Assembly: GCA_965261645.1 (NCBI GenBank)
Contig: CBDHDJ010000004.1
Span: forward strand, 372,001-436,000
DNA length: 64,000 bases
DNA from: CBDHDJ01 sp965261645
GTDB lineage: Bacteria; Pseudomonadota; Alphaproteobacteria; SHVV01
Direction of reading: 5' to 3'
Below, one piece after another: positions 26,348 to 35,045 of this stretch. Every line of letters begins with the position of its first letter. Position 1 is the first letter of the stretch. The notes beneath the pieces are model-generated. The model saw only the letters and a program-made list of their open reading frames with translations, searched no databases and had not been told where the DNA came from. Made by a program: the position numbers and the translations under genes.

Positions 26348-26779
26348 CTAGGGCATTTCCACTTCGCCCTGCTTCTGGCGGTACATGTTGAGGGCGATCT
26401 CGTCGAGATCGGCCTGGTCGCGGCGCGCGACCTCAACGGCGCGGCGCTCCTCGTTCTGCTCGTCGGCAATCTCGTACCGCTTGACCTCCTGAAACGCCTC
26501 GGTGACGGCCTGATGCGCCTCGGAGATTTGCCCCTCGACGTCAGCGATCGACTCGGCGAGCGTGTCGCGCCGAAGGATGACGGCTCGCGCGTAGCCGGCG
26601 TAGACGAACAGCGCCTCCTCGGAATGCGCGGCGATGTTCTGCTCGTGGCCGATTTCCTCTTCCAGCTGGTCCGCTTGATGAAAGAGGTTGGCTTGCAGCC
26701 GCTCGAGCTCGGCAAGAATCAGCCGCTTTTGTTCGAGCTGCCAGCGGTGGAGACGAATGAGCGCTGCAATGCCCCTCAT
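26348..26779 (-). CDS. fliJ: Flagellar export chaperone FliJ
   Basis: The 143-residue, highly charged, fully helical protein starts MRGIAALIRLHRWQLEQKRLILAELERLQANLFHQADQLEEEI, the typical FliJ antiparallel coiled coil with the R-x-x-x-x-L-D/E-x-K/R-R start. FliJ sits in the centre of the FliI hexamer and escorts chaperones to FlhA. Its start overlaps the fliI stop by four bases (ATGA), indicating translational coupling. The frame is intact. It ends close to the convergent QueF-like gene. Confidence 0.8.
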   Translation of the reverse strand: MRGIAALIRLHRWQLEQKRLILAELERLQANLFHQADQLEEEIGHEQNIAAHSEEALFVYAGYARAVILRRDTLAESIADVEGQISEAHQAVTEAFQEVKRYEIADEQNEERRAVEVARRDQADLDEIALNMYRQKQGEVEMP

Positions 26780-28126
26780 GGCGCCGCCTCCTCATCGCTC
26801 ACGGCAAGCTCCGAATCCACACTCAGGATCTCGGTCAGCGCCGCGTAGCCGTTTTCGAGGGTGCTCGATTCGTAGCGGTCCTGCGCGAGAAAGGCCTCGA
26901 GTGCATCATGGTGGCGAATCGCTTCGTCGGCCCGTGCATCCGAGCCCTGACGGTAGGCGCCAAGCCGGATCATCTCGGCCATGTCCTCGAAGGTGGCGAT
27001 CAGCTGGCGGGCCCGGTCGACCAGGGCGTTTTCATCGGGCGTATTGCAGTCCGGCAAGGTGCGCGAAATGCTGCGCAAAATGTTCACCGGCGGATAGCGG
27101 CCCCGCTCGGCGATCGCGCGGTCGAGCACAACATGACCATCGAGGATGGCGCGGACCGCATCGGAAATGGGCTCGTTGTGATCGTCGCCCTCGACGAGCA
27201 CGGTGAAGAGTCCGGTGATGGTGCCCTCGCCGATACCGGGCAGCGCCCGCTCAAGAAGCTTGGGTAACTCGGCGAAGACGGTCGGCGTGTAGCCCTTGCT
27301 GGCCGGCGGCTCGCCGCTGGAGAGGCCGATTTCCCGTTGCGCCTGGGCAAACCGGGTAATGCTGTCGATCAAACACAACACGTCGAGCCCGAGATCGCGG
27401 AAATACTCGGCCAAAGTGAGCGTGAGAAACGCCGCCTGGCGTCGCAGCAACGCCGATTCATCAGACGTCGCGACCACCACGATGCTCCGCTTCATGCCTT
27501 CCGGCCCGAGCTGATCCTGGATGAACTCCTGCACCTCGCGGCCGCGCTCGCCCACCAGGCCGATGATGGTGACGTCCGAGCGCGTAGAGCGCGCCATCAT
27601 GGAGAGCAAGATCGATTTGCCGATACCGGAGCCGGAGAAGATCCCCAAGCGCTGGCCCCGGCAGGTGGTGATGTAAGGTGTTGATCGACCGCACCCCGAG
27701 GTCGATCTTTTCGCGAACGCGGCGGCGCAAGTTGGCCTGCGGCGGTGAGGCGCGCAGGGGGTAGGAATCGGCACCGAGCGACAGTGGCCCCAATTGGTCG
27801 AGTGGCTCAGCCGAAGCGCTCAGAACGCATCCCAGCCAGGATACATGGGGGTAGACGACAGGATCGTGTTCGTCGATCATCGCCTTGCAGCCGAGACCCA
27901 CGCCCTCGAGCGAGCCAAACGGCATCAGGAGCGCACGATCGGTACGGAATCCCACGACCTCGCCGATCACTTGGCGGCCGCCACGCACCAGTAGGCGGCA
28001 GCGCGAGCCAATGCTCACGTTATGCTGCAGGCCCGCGATTTCGACGAGTAGTCCCTGAATCGCCGCCACGCGCCCGTAACGATGAAAATCGGGGATTCGC
28101 TCCAGTTCGGCGACGACGTTTTTCAC
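26776..28126 (-). pseudogene. fliI: Flagellum-specific ATPase FliI, frameshifted
   Basis: The N-terminal frame from 28126 (VAAIQGLLVEIAGL, then LLMPFGSLEGVGLGCKAM and REKIDLGVRSINTL) breaks near 27677. The catalytic part continues in another frame: TTCRGQRLGIFSGSGIGKSILLSMMAR (P-loop), VIIGLVGERGREVQEFI, and DVLCLIDSITRFAQAQREIGLSSGEPPASKGYTPTVFAELPKLLERAL. The total is 3n+1 bases, so one inserted base explains the break. The restored protein is about 450 residues, the normal FliI length. FliI powers docking of export substrates with FliH and FliJ. An intergenic CtrA box lies 67 bp upstream of its start. Confidence 0.88.
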
Positions 28127-28192
28127 GTGCGTTCCCTACACAGCCTTGTGAAGGGTAAAATTTATTCCTAAATGAGTATTATGAGTAACTGA

Positions 28193-28208
28193 TTAATGTT
28201 TGGTTAAC
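28193..28208. promoter_or_regulatory. CtrA-type box in the fliI-ctrA divergent region
   Basis: TTAATGTTTGGTTAAC is a perfect TTAA-N7-TTAAC. It lies between fliI (minus) and ctrA (plus) in the ancestral arrangement. In other alphaproteobacteria CtrA regulates its own gene and fliI. The 1444-bp insertion sequence at 28272 now separates this box from ctrA. Confidence 0.65.
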
Positions 28209-28215
28209 GTTTTCT

Positions 28216-28220
28216 GAGTC
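28216..28220. promoter_or_regulatory. GANTC (CcrM-type) site beside the CtrA box
   Basis: GAGTC lies eight bases after the CtrA box. In Caulobacter a GANTC site in the ctrA P1 promoter makes transcription methylation-sensitive. A five-base motif occurs often by chance, so the link is suggestive only. Confidence 0.3.
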
Positions 28221-28271
28221 ACAATCCATTTGCCGCGCGGGGGCGCGCCTCGATGCGGCTGGGAGCCTTAA

Positions 28272-29716
28272 CAGCCCGTTGATTAAGTCGGCGCCGTCTG
28301 ATTCTCTGGTTCCCTGATTTGCAGGGGGATTTGCCGATGGCGATGGGACGGCAGAAGGATGGTCAGGGGGACCTGATGGTGAGCTGGTCGGAGATGCCGC
28401 GCTCTCCGGGTCATGTGTTTTATGACCGCTTGCAGTCGGTGCTGATCGAGGGCGGCTTCGACGCCTTTGCCGAGGCGAGCTGCCGGCCTTATTACGCGGT
28501 CCGGATGGGCGCGCCCTCGGTGCCGCCCGGGCGCTATTTCCGGATGCACCTGGTGGGCTACTTTGAGGGCATCGACAGCGAGCGCGGTCTGGAGTGGCGC
28601 TGCTCGGACTCGCTTTCGCTGCGGGCGTTCCTGCGACTGGGGAGCCGTGATCGGGTACCGGACCATTCCTGGCTGTCACGGAGCCGCACGCGCCTGCCCC
28701 ATGAAGTCCACGCGGCGGTCTTCGACTGGGTTCTGGTGCTGATCGCCGAGGCGGGGCTGATCAAGGGCGAGCGCATCGGCGTCGATGCCTCGACCATGGA
28801 GGCCAACGCGGCGCTGCGGAACATCGTGCGGCGCGACAACGGCGAAGGCTACCGGGAGATGCTGGAGCGCCTGGCCCGGGAAAGCGGGGTCGAGACACCC
28901 ACGGCCGAGGACCTGGCGCGTCTGGACCGGAAGCGCAAGGGCAAGAAGCTTTCCAACACGGATTGGGTTTCGAAGAGCGACCCCGAGGCCAAGATCACCA
29001 AGATGAAGGACGGCACGACGCATCTGGCCTACAAGCCCGAGCACGCGGTGGATCTGGACACCGGCGCGGTGGTGGCGGCCGAGCTGCACCCGGCCGATGA
29101 GGGGCGACACCACGACGCTTTCCAAGACCCTGGCGAAGGCCGAGGCAAACCTCGAGGCGGTGGATGCGGCACCGACATCGGAGGACCCGGCCGAATGCGT
29201 CGCCGACAAAGGTTATCACTCACGGGCGGTCTTGAGGGCTCTGAACGACAGTCCCTGGAAGACCCGGATCGCGGCGCCCAAGCAGACCGGCTTTTCGCGC
29301 TGGCACGGTGATGAGGCGGCGCGGCGCGCGGTCACCAATAACCGTGCGCGGCTCAAGTCCGGGGTCGCCCGCGAGGCCTTCAAGCTGCGCGCCGAGATCG
29401 TCGAGCGCTGCTTTGCCCACAACCTCGATCGTGGCGGCATGCGACGAACCTGGCTGCGCGGGCGAGAGAATGTGCACAAGCGATACCTGCTCCACGTCGC
29501 CGGCCACAATCTATCGTTACTGATGCGCCAGCTCATCGGCGCCGGCACCCCGCGGGAGGCCGTGGCGGGCGGATATGGCGGTATTTTCGTTCTGCTCACG
29601 CCCACCGGGGCCATGCTGGTGGCACGGGGGGGCTCGCAAAGCGGCCAGACGGCTTTCGCCGCCGCATTCCTCATCTGGGAGTGAGAGCCGGAAAAAGCCA
29701 CTTAATCAACGGGCTG
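28272..29716 (+). mobile_element. 1445-bp insertion sequence, copy 4, between fliI and ctrA
   Basis: It has the same inverted repeats as the other copies but one extra base. The flanking tetranucleotides differ: TTAA at 28268-28271 and CTAA at 29717-29720. All other copies have identical flanks. Its right end lies 43 bp before the ctrA start, so it displaces ctrA from its upstream region. Confidence 0.93.
28319..29684 (+). pseudogene. Frameshifted DDE transposase of the 1444-bp element (copy 4)
   Basis: One additional G near 29103 (GAGGGGCGAC here, GAGGGCGAC in other copies) breaks the frame after codon 259. The remaining catalytic blocks (VADKGYHSRAV, EIVERCFAH) lie in another frame. This copy cannot make a normal transposase but could still be mobilised by the others. 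Confidence 0.9.
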
Positions 29717-29839
29717 CTAAGAGCGGGCGATCCGCCCGATCCAAAACAGTGGGGCTAATATGCGTGTCCTTCTCGTCGAAGACGACCCGGCAACAGCAAA
29801 AAGCATCGAATTGATGCTGTCCTCCGAAGGTTTCAACGT

Positions 29840-30925
29840 CTACACGACCGACCTGCGGGAGGAAGGTCTCGTGTCCGTCATCAAAACAAATGGGACTGTT
29901 GAGCGTGTTTCATAGGGAGGATCTGGCTCATCTTTGTTTGATGTTAAGCCGCTTGGCTTTGATGGTTCAAGCGGCGGTTTTGGGTGGTCAGTTTTTTGAT
30001 CTTTTTTTCTCTTTTCGATGATGGCGGTGTGGCGTCCAAAGTAGGCGTCGGCTGGAGTTACGTTGCCGATGCTCTCGTGGTAGCGTTGGTTGTTGTAGTG
30101 ATCGACGAAGGCGCTGATCTGGTTTTCGAGATCGCCGGGTAGATAATAATTTTCAAGCAGGATCCGGTTCTTCAGCGTTTGATGCCAGCGCTCGATCTTG
30201 CCCTGGGTTTGCGGGTGATACGGTGCGCCCCGAACGTGATCCATACCGTGGTCCTCGAGCCATTCAGCCAGATCGCCGGAGATATAGGACGAGCCGTTGT
30301 CGCTGAGCAGCTTCGGCTTGTGGACGACATTGGCGCGATTGCAGCCTGAGGCTTCTAGCGCCAACTTCAGTGTTGCCGTCACATCGTCCGCCGTCATGTT
30401 GGTGCAGAGCTTCCAAGCAATGATGTAGCGGGAATAGTCGTCCAGGATGGTCGACAGGTAAAACCAGCCCCAGCCGATGACCTTGAGATAGGTGAAGTCG
30501 GTCTGCCACAGCTGGTTCGGCGCCGTGGTCTTGTCGCGGAACTCATCGGCTGCCTTGATGACCACGAAAGCGGGGCTGGTGATCAGGTCGTGGGCCTTGA
30601 GAAGCCGGTAAACCGAGGCTTCCGAGACAAAGTAGCCCCTGGTGTCCGTAAACCTGACGGCCAGTTCCCGGGGCGACAGTTGCGTCTCCTCCAGGGCAAG
30701 ATCGATGATCTGCCCCCGGACATCATCCGGGATCCGGTTCCACACCCGGCCTGGGCTGCTGTTGCGATCCTCAAGACCGGCGTCGCCAAAGGCCAGAAAG
30801 CGATCGTACCAGCGATAAAAGGTGGTCTTCGGAATGCCCAGCTTGTCCAAAGTGGACCCGACGCCCAGGTGGGACTGCTCGACCAGGCGGATGATCTCCA
30901 GCTTCTCGGATGCGGGATACCTCAT
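29840..30925 (-). CDS. IS3-type transposase OrfB (copy 2), ending in ctrA DNA
   Basis: This is the same transposase as in copy 1, with DDE blocks WQTDFTYLKVIG, SDNGSSYISG and GKIERWHQTLKN. It differs in one residue (KTDHPKPP here, KTDPPKPP in copy 1). The frame again has no stop inside the element and ends 32 bases out in ctrA with the tail RPSSRRSVV. The start ATG overlaps the orfA stop. Confidence 0.9.
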   Translation of the reverse strand: MRYPASEKLEIIRLVEQSHLGVGSTLDKLGIPKTTFYRWYDRFLAFGDAGLEDRNSSPGRVWNRIPDDVRGQIIDLALEETQLSPRELAVRFTDTRGYFVSEASVYRLLKAHDLITSPAFVVIKAADEFRDKTTAPNQLWQTDFTYLKVIGWGWFYLSTILDDYSRYIIAWKLCTNMTADDVTATLKLALEASGCNRANVVHKPKLLSDNGSSYISGDLAEWLEDHGMDHVRGAPYHPQTQGKIERWHQTLKNRILLENYYLPGDLENQISAFVDHYNNQRYHESIGNVTPADAYFGRHTAIIEKRKKDQKTDHPKPPLEPSKPSGLTSNKDEPDPPYETRSTVPFVLMTDTRPSSRRSVV

Positions 30926-31383
30926 TCCTCGTCTCCCCCATGCCCGATCATGTTTTTTTTGAGAAGCCGGTTCTCCAGCGAAAGTTCGGCGACCAACTCC
31001 TTCAAGTCGCGCATCTCCTGGCGCAGGCCTTTAACCTCGCCCGAGGTCGCTTGGCGCCCGGTGTCGCCGGCGAGCCGCTTCTTGCCCGCTTCCAAAAACT
31101 CTTTCGACCAGCTGTAATACAGACCCTCGGCGATGCCCTCGCGGCGGCACAAGGCGGCGATGCTCTCCTCGCCGCGCAGGCCCGACACCACGATCCGGGT
31201 CTTCTCCTCAGCCGTATACTGCTTGCGTGTCTTGCGGCGAATATCCCGAACCGTTCCATCCGCCGGGTCGTTCTTGCTCATTGATTTCTGTCTCATCTTC
31301 GTTCCCTTCGGTCACTACGATGAGCCAGAAATCCTCCGGTATGCAATTACCTCAATTTGTCCCAAAGGCGCTGACGTCAGACA
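29872..31383 (-). mobile_element. IS3-type element, copy 2 (1512 bp), inside ctrA
   Basis: Terminal sequences TGTCCGTCATCAAAA and the complement of TGTCTGACGTCAGCG bound the element. The target GAAGGTCTCG is present on both sides (29862-29871 and 31384-31393), a 10-bp duplication. Typical IS3-family duplications are 3-5 bp, so this is long. OrfA and OrfB are both uninterrupted, so this copy may be active. Confidence 0.92.
30922..31296 (-). CDS. IS3-type OrfA (helix-turn-helix transposase subunit)
   Basis: The intact 124-residue OrfA has a helix-turn-helix (YTAEEKTRIVVSGLRGEESIAALCRREGIAEGLYYSWSKEF) and a C-terminal leucine-zipper-like coiled coil (LRQEMRDLKELVAELSLENRLLKKN). An A8 run in the mRNA (30953-30960 as T8) near the end allows a -1 shift into orfB. 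The two genes also overlap as ATGA. Confidence 0.9.
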   Translation of the reverse strand: MRQKSMSKNDPADGTVRDIRRKTRKQYTAEEKTRIVVSGLRGEESIAALCRREGIAEGLYYSWSKEFLEAGKKRLAGDTGRQATSGEVKGLRQEMRDLKELVAELSLENRLLKKNMIGHGGDEE

Positions 31384-32057
31384 GAAGGTCTCGATCTAGG
31401 TAAGCCTTACGATTACGACATTATCGTGCTCGACCTCAATTTGCCCGATATGCACGGCTACGAGGTCCTCAAGAAGCTTCGGTTATCGAAAGTCGAAACG
31501 CCGATCTCAATCCTGTCCGGCCTGGCCGAAGTCAATGACAAGGTGCAGGGCCTGGTGTTCGGCGCCGACGACTATCTCACCAAGCCGTTCGACAAGGGCG
31601 AGCTCGTGGCCCGCATCCACGCCATCGTCCGGCGTTCCCGCGGGCAAGCCGATTCGGTCATCTCCACCGGCAAGCTCGAAGTGAATCTCGACACCAAATC
31701 GGTCGAGGTCAGCGGCCAACCGATTCATCTTACCGGCAAGGAATACGGCATCCTCGAGCTTCTCAGCCTGCGCAAGGGCACCACCCTGACCAAGGAGATG
31801 TTCCTCAACCATCTCTACGGCGGGATGGATGAGCCCGAGCTCAAGATCATCGACGTCTTCGTCTGCAAGTTGCGCAAGAAGCTGACCTCCGCTACCGGCG
31901 GCGATAGCTACATCGAGACGGTGTGGGGGCGCGGCTATTTGCTCCGCGACCCAGCCGGCTCCGAGACCCGGGCCGATTTGGAGGCCTCCGAAGCGAGCGC
32001 CTAGCAACGCCGAGGACGGACCCGTGCCGTACGCTCGGGCACCAATCTTTGGAAATG

Positions 32058-32088
32058 GGGTCACTCGATGGCGGTGACCCTTTTTTTT
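32058..32088 (+). terminator. Rho-independent terminator of ctrA
   Basis: GGGTCAC and GTGACCC form a perfect 7-bp stem around a 9-base loop, followed by eight T residues. It begins 54 bp after the ctrA stop and lies just before the end of the convergent cheR. Confidence 0.85.
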
Positions 32089-32107
32089 CGAAGCTGGAGG
32101 GGTGGGC

Positions 32108-32919
32108 TCAGGCGGTGAGGCTGTATACGCCGCGCATGCCTTGGCGCGGCCGGGTTTTTCGGAAATCCCGAGTACGGTCTCCGCGCCGCCGAGAAAGAGC
32201 GAGCCGTCCCGCACCAGGTGACCGCTCAATTTGTCGAGAACCTTGGTCTTCGTGTCGAAGTCGAAATAGATGAGTACGTTGCGGCAAAAGATAACGTCGA
32301 ACTTCCCCATTCCGCTCAAGTCCCCGAGCAGATTACTTTCGCGATAATTCACCATGGCGCGGATCTCGCTGGCGACCTGCCACATCTCATCAACCTGGGA
32401 GAAGTATTTCACCAGCATCTGAACCGGCAGACCGCGCTGGACCTCAAACTGAGAGTAGAGCCCGACCTTTGCCTTCTCGAGGACCGGGGGCGAGATATCG
32501 GTGCCGATGATTTCGGTGCGCCAACCCGCGTAGGCTTGGGCGTTTTCCTTTAGGACAATCGCGACCGAATAGGGCTCCTGCCCGGTCGAGCACGCCGCGC
32601 ACCAGATGCGGAGCACCTTCCGCTCATGGCGGGCCTCAAGAAGTTCCGGCAGGACGGTTGCGCGCAGATGATCGAACGGCGTCTTGTCGCGGAAGAATAA
32701 CGATTCATTCGTCGTCATCGCCTCGGTCACATCGCGCAAAAGAATCTCTTCCCTGCGATGGCGAATCTCCACGACGAGATCGTCGAGGTTGGCCATGCCC
32801 CGATCGCGCGCGAGCGGCGTCAAGCGGCTTTCCAACAGGTACATCTTCTCCGGCGTCACCACGAGGCCGGACCGCTCCTTGAGGAGGTCCCGCAATAGGC
32901 CGAAATCCTCGGGGGTCAT
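32108..32919 (-). pseudogene. cheR: Chemotaxis methyltransferase CheR, frameshifted at its C-terminus
   Basis: The start at 32919 (MTPEDFGLLRDLLKERSGLVVTPEKMYLLESRL) overlaps the cheB stop as ATGA. SAM-binding and catalytic blocks are present: RIWCAACSTGQEPYSVAI, IIGTDISPPVLEKAKVGLYSQFEVQRGLP, FDVIFCRNVLIYFD and LFLGGAETVLGISE. After GISEK the frame runs on into ctrA antisense. In another frame the expected end RPRQGMRGVYSLTA stops at 32108. One missing base near 32155, at the base run AAAAACCC, explains this. Only the last residues are affected, so some activity might remain. CheR methylates receptor glutamates. Confidence 0.82.
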
Positions 32920-34067
32920 GACACGTCCCGTGCCAGGCAACGGGCGATCCACACGCCGATCTGAGGCAGTGGCAGCACGGCAGCGCACAGCCCGTCGGTA
33001 GCCACGGCGCCGGGCATGCCCCAGACGACGCTGGTGGCCTCGTCCTGGGCGACGATGTTGCCGCCGGCCTCGACAATGGCGCGCGCGCCCTGCAGACCGT
33101 CGGCGCCCATGCCCGTGAGCATCACGGCGAGCACACCGCCGCGATAGGTTTGGACGAGACTGCGATACATGGTGTCCACCGACGGGCGGCAGAAATTCTC
33201 GGGCGGATCCTGAGTGAGCCGGATGACGGATCCTTGCGCCCCGGCCCTGACCGTCATGTGATAACCACCCGGCGCCAAATACACTTGGCCGTCCGCGACG
33301 GGGTCCCCGTCCCCGGCTTCGACGCACGTGATCCGCCCCGTCTGCCCGATGTGCTCGGCCAGGATCGTGGTGAATGTCGGCGGCATGTGCTGGGTGATGA
33401 AAATGGGCAGCGCGATGCCTTTCCCGAACCGGCCGAACAGGTCGAGAAGCGCGCGCGGCCCTCCGGTCGAGGAGCCGATGGCGATCGCCTTGGTTGGGAC
33501 GGGTGAGAGGGGACGAAGCGAAAACGACTGGGCGGCGGATGCCTGGTCCGGCTTGGCTGGGACCAGCCGCTTGGACCCCTCTACACCGGGCAGCGCCTCG
33601 CGCAGCCTGCTGCGGCGGGCGGCGCCCAGCGCGTTCACCTTCTCGGCCAGCTCGCGGCGGTAGCTCGCAGCGAGCTCCGGGTCCCTGGTGGTCGTCGGCT
33701 TGGCTATGTAATCGGCCGCGCCCATGGCGAGCGCCTTCAGGCTGACGGTCGCGTTTCGCAGGGTCAGGGTCGAAGCCATGATCACCTGAAGATTGGGGTC
33801 GGCCTCGAGGAGTAGCGGCAGCGCGCTCATGCCGTCGAGCTCAGGCATCTCGATGTCGAGCACGATCACCTCAACCGATGCCTTCTGGAGGGCCCGCAGG
33901 GCAAGCGCCCCATCGGCTGCCGATGACACGACCTGGATGGCGGGGTCTTCCTCGAGCCAGCGGGTAACGAAGCCGCGGATGACGGCCGAATCATCGACCA
34001 CCATCACGCGGTAGGGCATGCTCATGGGGGCCCGCGCCGCCGCGGATTCAGGATGAGACAACGACAA
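32916..34067 (-). CDS. cheB: Chemotaxis response regulator/methylesterase CheB
   Basis: The 383-residue protein has an N-terminal receiver (VMVVDDSAVIRGFV, phospho-Asp in VIVLDIEMPELDG, Lys in YIAKPTTT). A linker and a methylesterase domain follow, with the catalytic Ser in IGSSTGGPRALLDL, His in FITQHMPPTFT and Asp in VMLTGMGADG. CheB demethylates receptors and adapts signalling. The better start may be the second Met in MSMPYRV. It is intact and coupled to cheR. Confidence 0.93.
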   Translation of the reverse strand: MSLSHPESAAARAPMSMPYRVMVVDDSAVIRGFVTRWLEEDPAIQVVSSAADGALALRALQKASVEVIVLDIEMPELDGMSALPLLLEADPNLQVIMASTLTLRNATVSLKALAMGAADYIAKPTTTRDPELAASYRRELAEKVNALGAARRSRLREALPGVEGSKRLVPAKPDQASAAQSFSLRPLSPVPTKAIAIGSSTGGPRALLDLFGRFGKGIALPIFITQHMPPTFTTILAEHIGQTGRITCVEAGDGDPVADGQVYLAPGGYHMTVRAGAQGSVIRLTQDPPENFCRPSVDTMYRSLVQTYRGGVLAVMLTGMGADGLQGARAIVEAGGNIVAQDEATSVVWGMPGAVATDGLCAAVLPLPQIGVWIARCLARDVS

Positions 34068-34098
34068 GAGCTAAATCACGCGACGAACGCAACCGCTA

Positions 34099-34464
34099 TC
34101 AACACATCCCCACCTCGGCGAGCTTGGCCTCCAGGATGCTGTCGTCGAACGGCTTCATGATGTACTCATTCGCCCCGGCTTCCATCGCCTCGCGAATGTG
34201 CGCAACGTCATTTTCCGTGGTGCAAAATACGACGACGGGGACATCGCCACCCTCGGTGTCGCGCAGCTTGCGCAGGAAGTCGATGCCGTTGAGCACCGGC
34301 ATGTTCCAGTCGAGCAGAATCACGTCGGGCATCTCACGTTGGCAGGCCTCAAAGGCCTGCTGCCCGTCTTCGGCCTCCTCGACCGCAAAGTCGAGATTCT
34401 CGATGATCTTCCGGACGATCATCCTGATGACATTGGAATCGTCAACGATGAGACACGATTTCAT
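34099..34464 (-). CDS. cheY: Single-domain chemotaxis response regulator CheY
   Basis: The 121-residue receiver has the acidic pair IVDDSNVIR, phospho-Asp52 in ILLDWNMPVLNG, Thr in VFCTTENDVAH and Lys in YIMKPFD. It has no output domain, so it is a CheY that would bind FliM. It lies between cheB and cheW in the chemotaxis operon. The frame is intact. Confidence 0.9.
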   Translation of the reverse strand: MKSCLIVDDSNVIRMIVRKIIENLDFAVEEAEDGQQAFEACQREMPDVILLDWNMPVLNGIDFLRKLRDTEGGDVPVVVFCTTENDVAHIREAMEAGANEYIMKPFDDSILEAKLAEVGMC

Positions 34465-34532
34465 AGGCTCAAACTCCGGCTCGGACTTTCGGAATCACGT
34501 CCGCAGGTGTCGTTCGCAGCCGGCATGTCCAT

Positions 34533-35045
34533 TCAGGCCGCTGTCCTGACACTGAAGCCGAGCAGCACTCCGACGTCGAGCACGACAAGAAGCTGATTGT
34601 CGAGCCGATAGATACCGCCCGACACTTCGCGCCAGCGCGGGTCGAGGGTCACCGGGTTGCGCTCAAAGGAGTCCATCGGCAGGGTCAGGACCTCACCCAC
34701 CGAATCGATCATTAAGCTGTAGAGCTCGCCCTTGTGCTCGACGGCGACGTACATGGAATCGCTTTGCTCGCGCGCCTCGAGCCCGAGGCCGAGGCGGACG
34801 TTGATGACGGTGACGATGCGGCCACGCAGGTTGAGGGAGCCGGCCACCTCCTTGGGCGCCAGCGGAATCGGCGTCAGCTGCTGCGGCGCCAGCACATCGT
34901 GAACGACGCTGGCGGGGATGCCGAACAGCTGATCGGCGATCGTGACGGTGATAAATTGCTCGCCATCGCCGTCGACCGGGGCGGCCCCGTTGCCCCCGAC
35001 CTTGGCGGTATCAGACTCCGAGGGATTGCCCATCCCGTCCTCCAT
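34533..35045 (-). CDS. cheW: Chemotaxis coupling protein CheW
   Basis: The 170-residue protein has a Gly/Asp-rich leader, then the CheW fold FITVTIADQLFGIPASVVHDVLAPQQLTPIPLAPKEVAGSLNLRGRIVTVINVRLGL. CheW links receptors to CheA. Its listed start overlaps the cheA end by 35 bp; a start at 35033 (MGNPSESD) is also possible. The frame is intact. Confidence 0.9.
   Translation of the reverse strand: MEDGMGNPSESDTAKVGGNGAAPVDGDGEQFITVTIADQLFGIPASVVHDVLAPQQLTPIPLAPKEVAGSLNLRGRIVTVINVRLGLGLEAREQSDSMYVAVEHKGELYSLMIDSVGEVLTLPMDSFERNPVTLDPRWREVSGGIYRLDNQLLVVLDVGVLLGFSVRTAA

Larger units (their letters stand above)
29760..32004 (+). pseudogene. ctrA: Cell-cycle/motility response regulator CtrA, split by an IS3-type element
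   Basis: The 5' part reads MRVLLVEDDPATAKSIELML and SSEGFNVYTTDLREEGL. The element enters at 29872. Beyond it the gene resumes EGLDLGKPYDYDIIVLDLNLPDMHGYEVLKKLR (phospho-acceptor Asp in LDLNLPD) and continues with the OmpR-type DNA-binding domain HLTGKEYGILELLSLRKGTTLTKEMFLNHLYGG...KIIDVFVCKLRKKL. Removing 1512 bp and the 10-bp duplication GAAGGTCTCG gives exactly 240 codons. The order and length match Caulobacter CtrA. CtrA activates flagellar, chemotaxis and, in some species, cell-cycle genes. Here it should be non-functional. Confidence 0.93.

Noticed and set aside
26296..26350. tRNA, rRNA or CRISPR arrays
   Set aside because: No cloverleaf-like sequence, rRNA segment or regularly spaced repeat was seen anywhere in the window; the only tandem repeat is inside the cyclase gene.
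31507..33327. A 606-residue frame covering cheR and antisense ctrA
   Set aside because: Only the cheR part has family motifs; the rest is read-through after a frameshift and upstream cheB antisense sequence.
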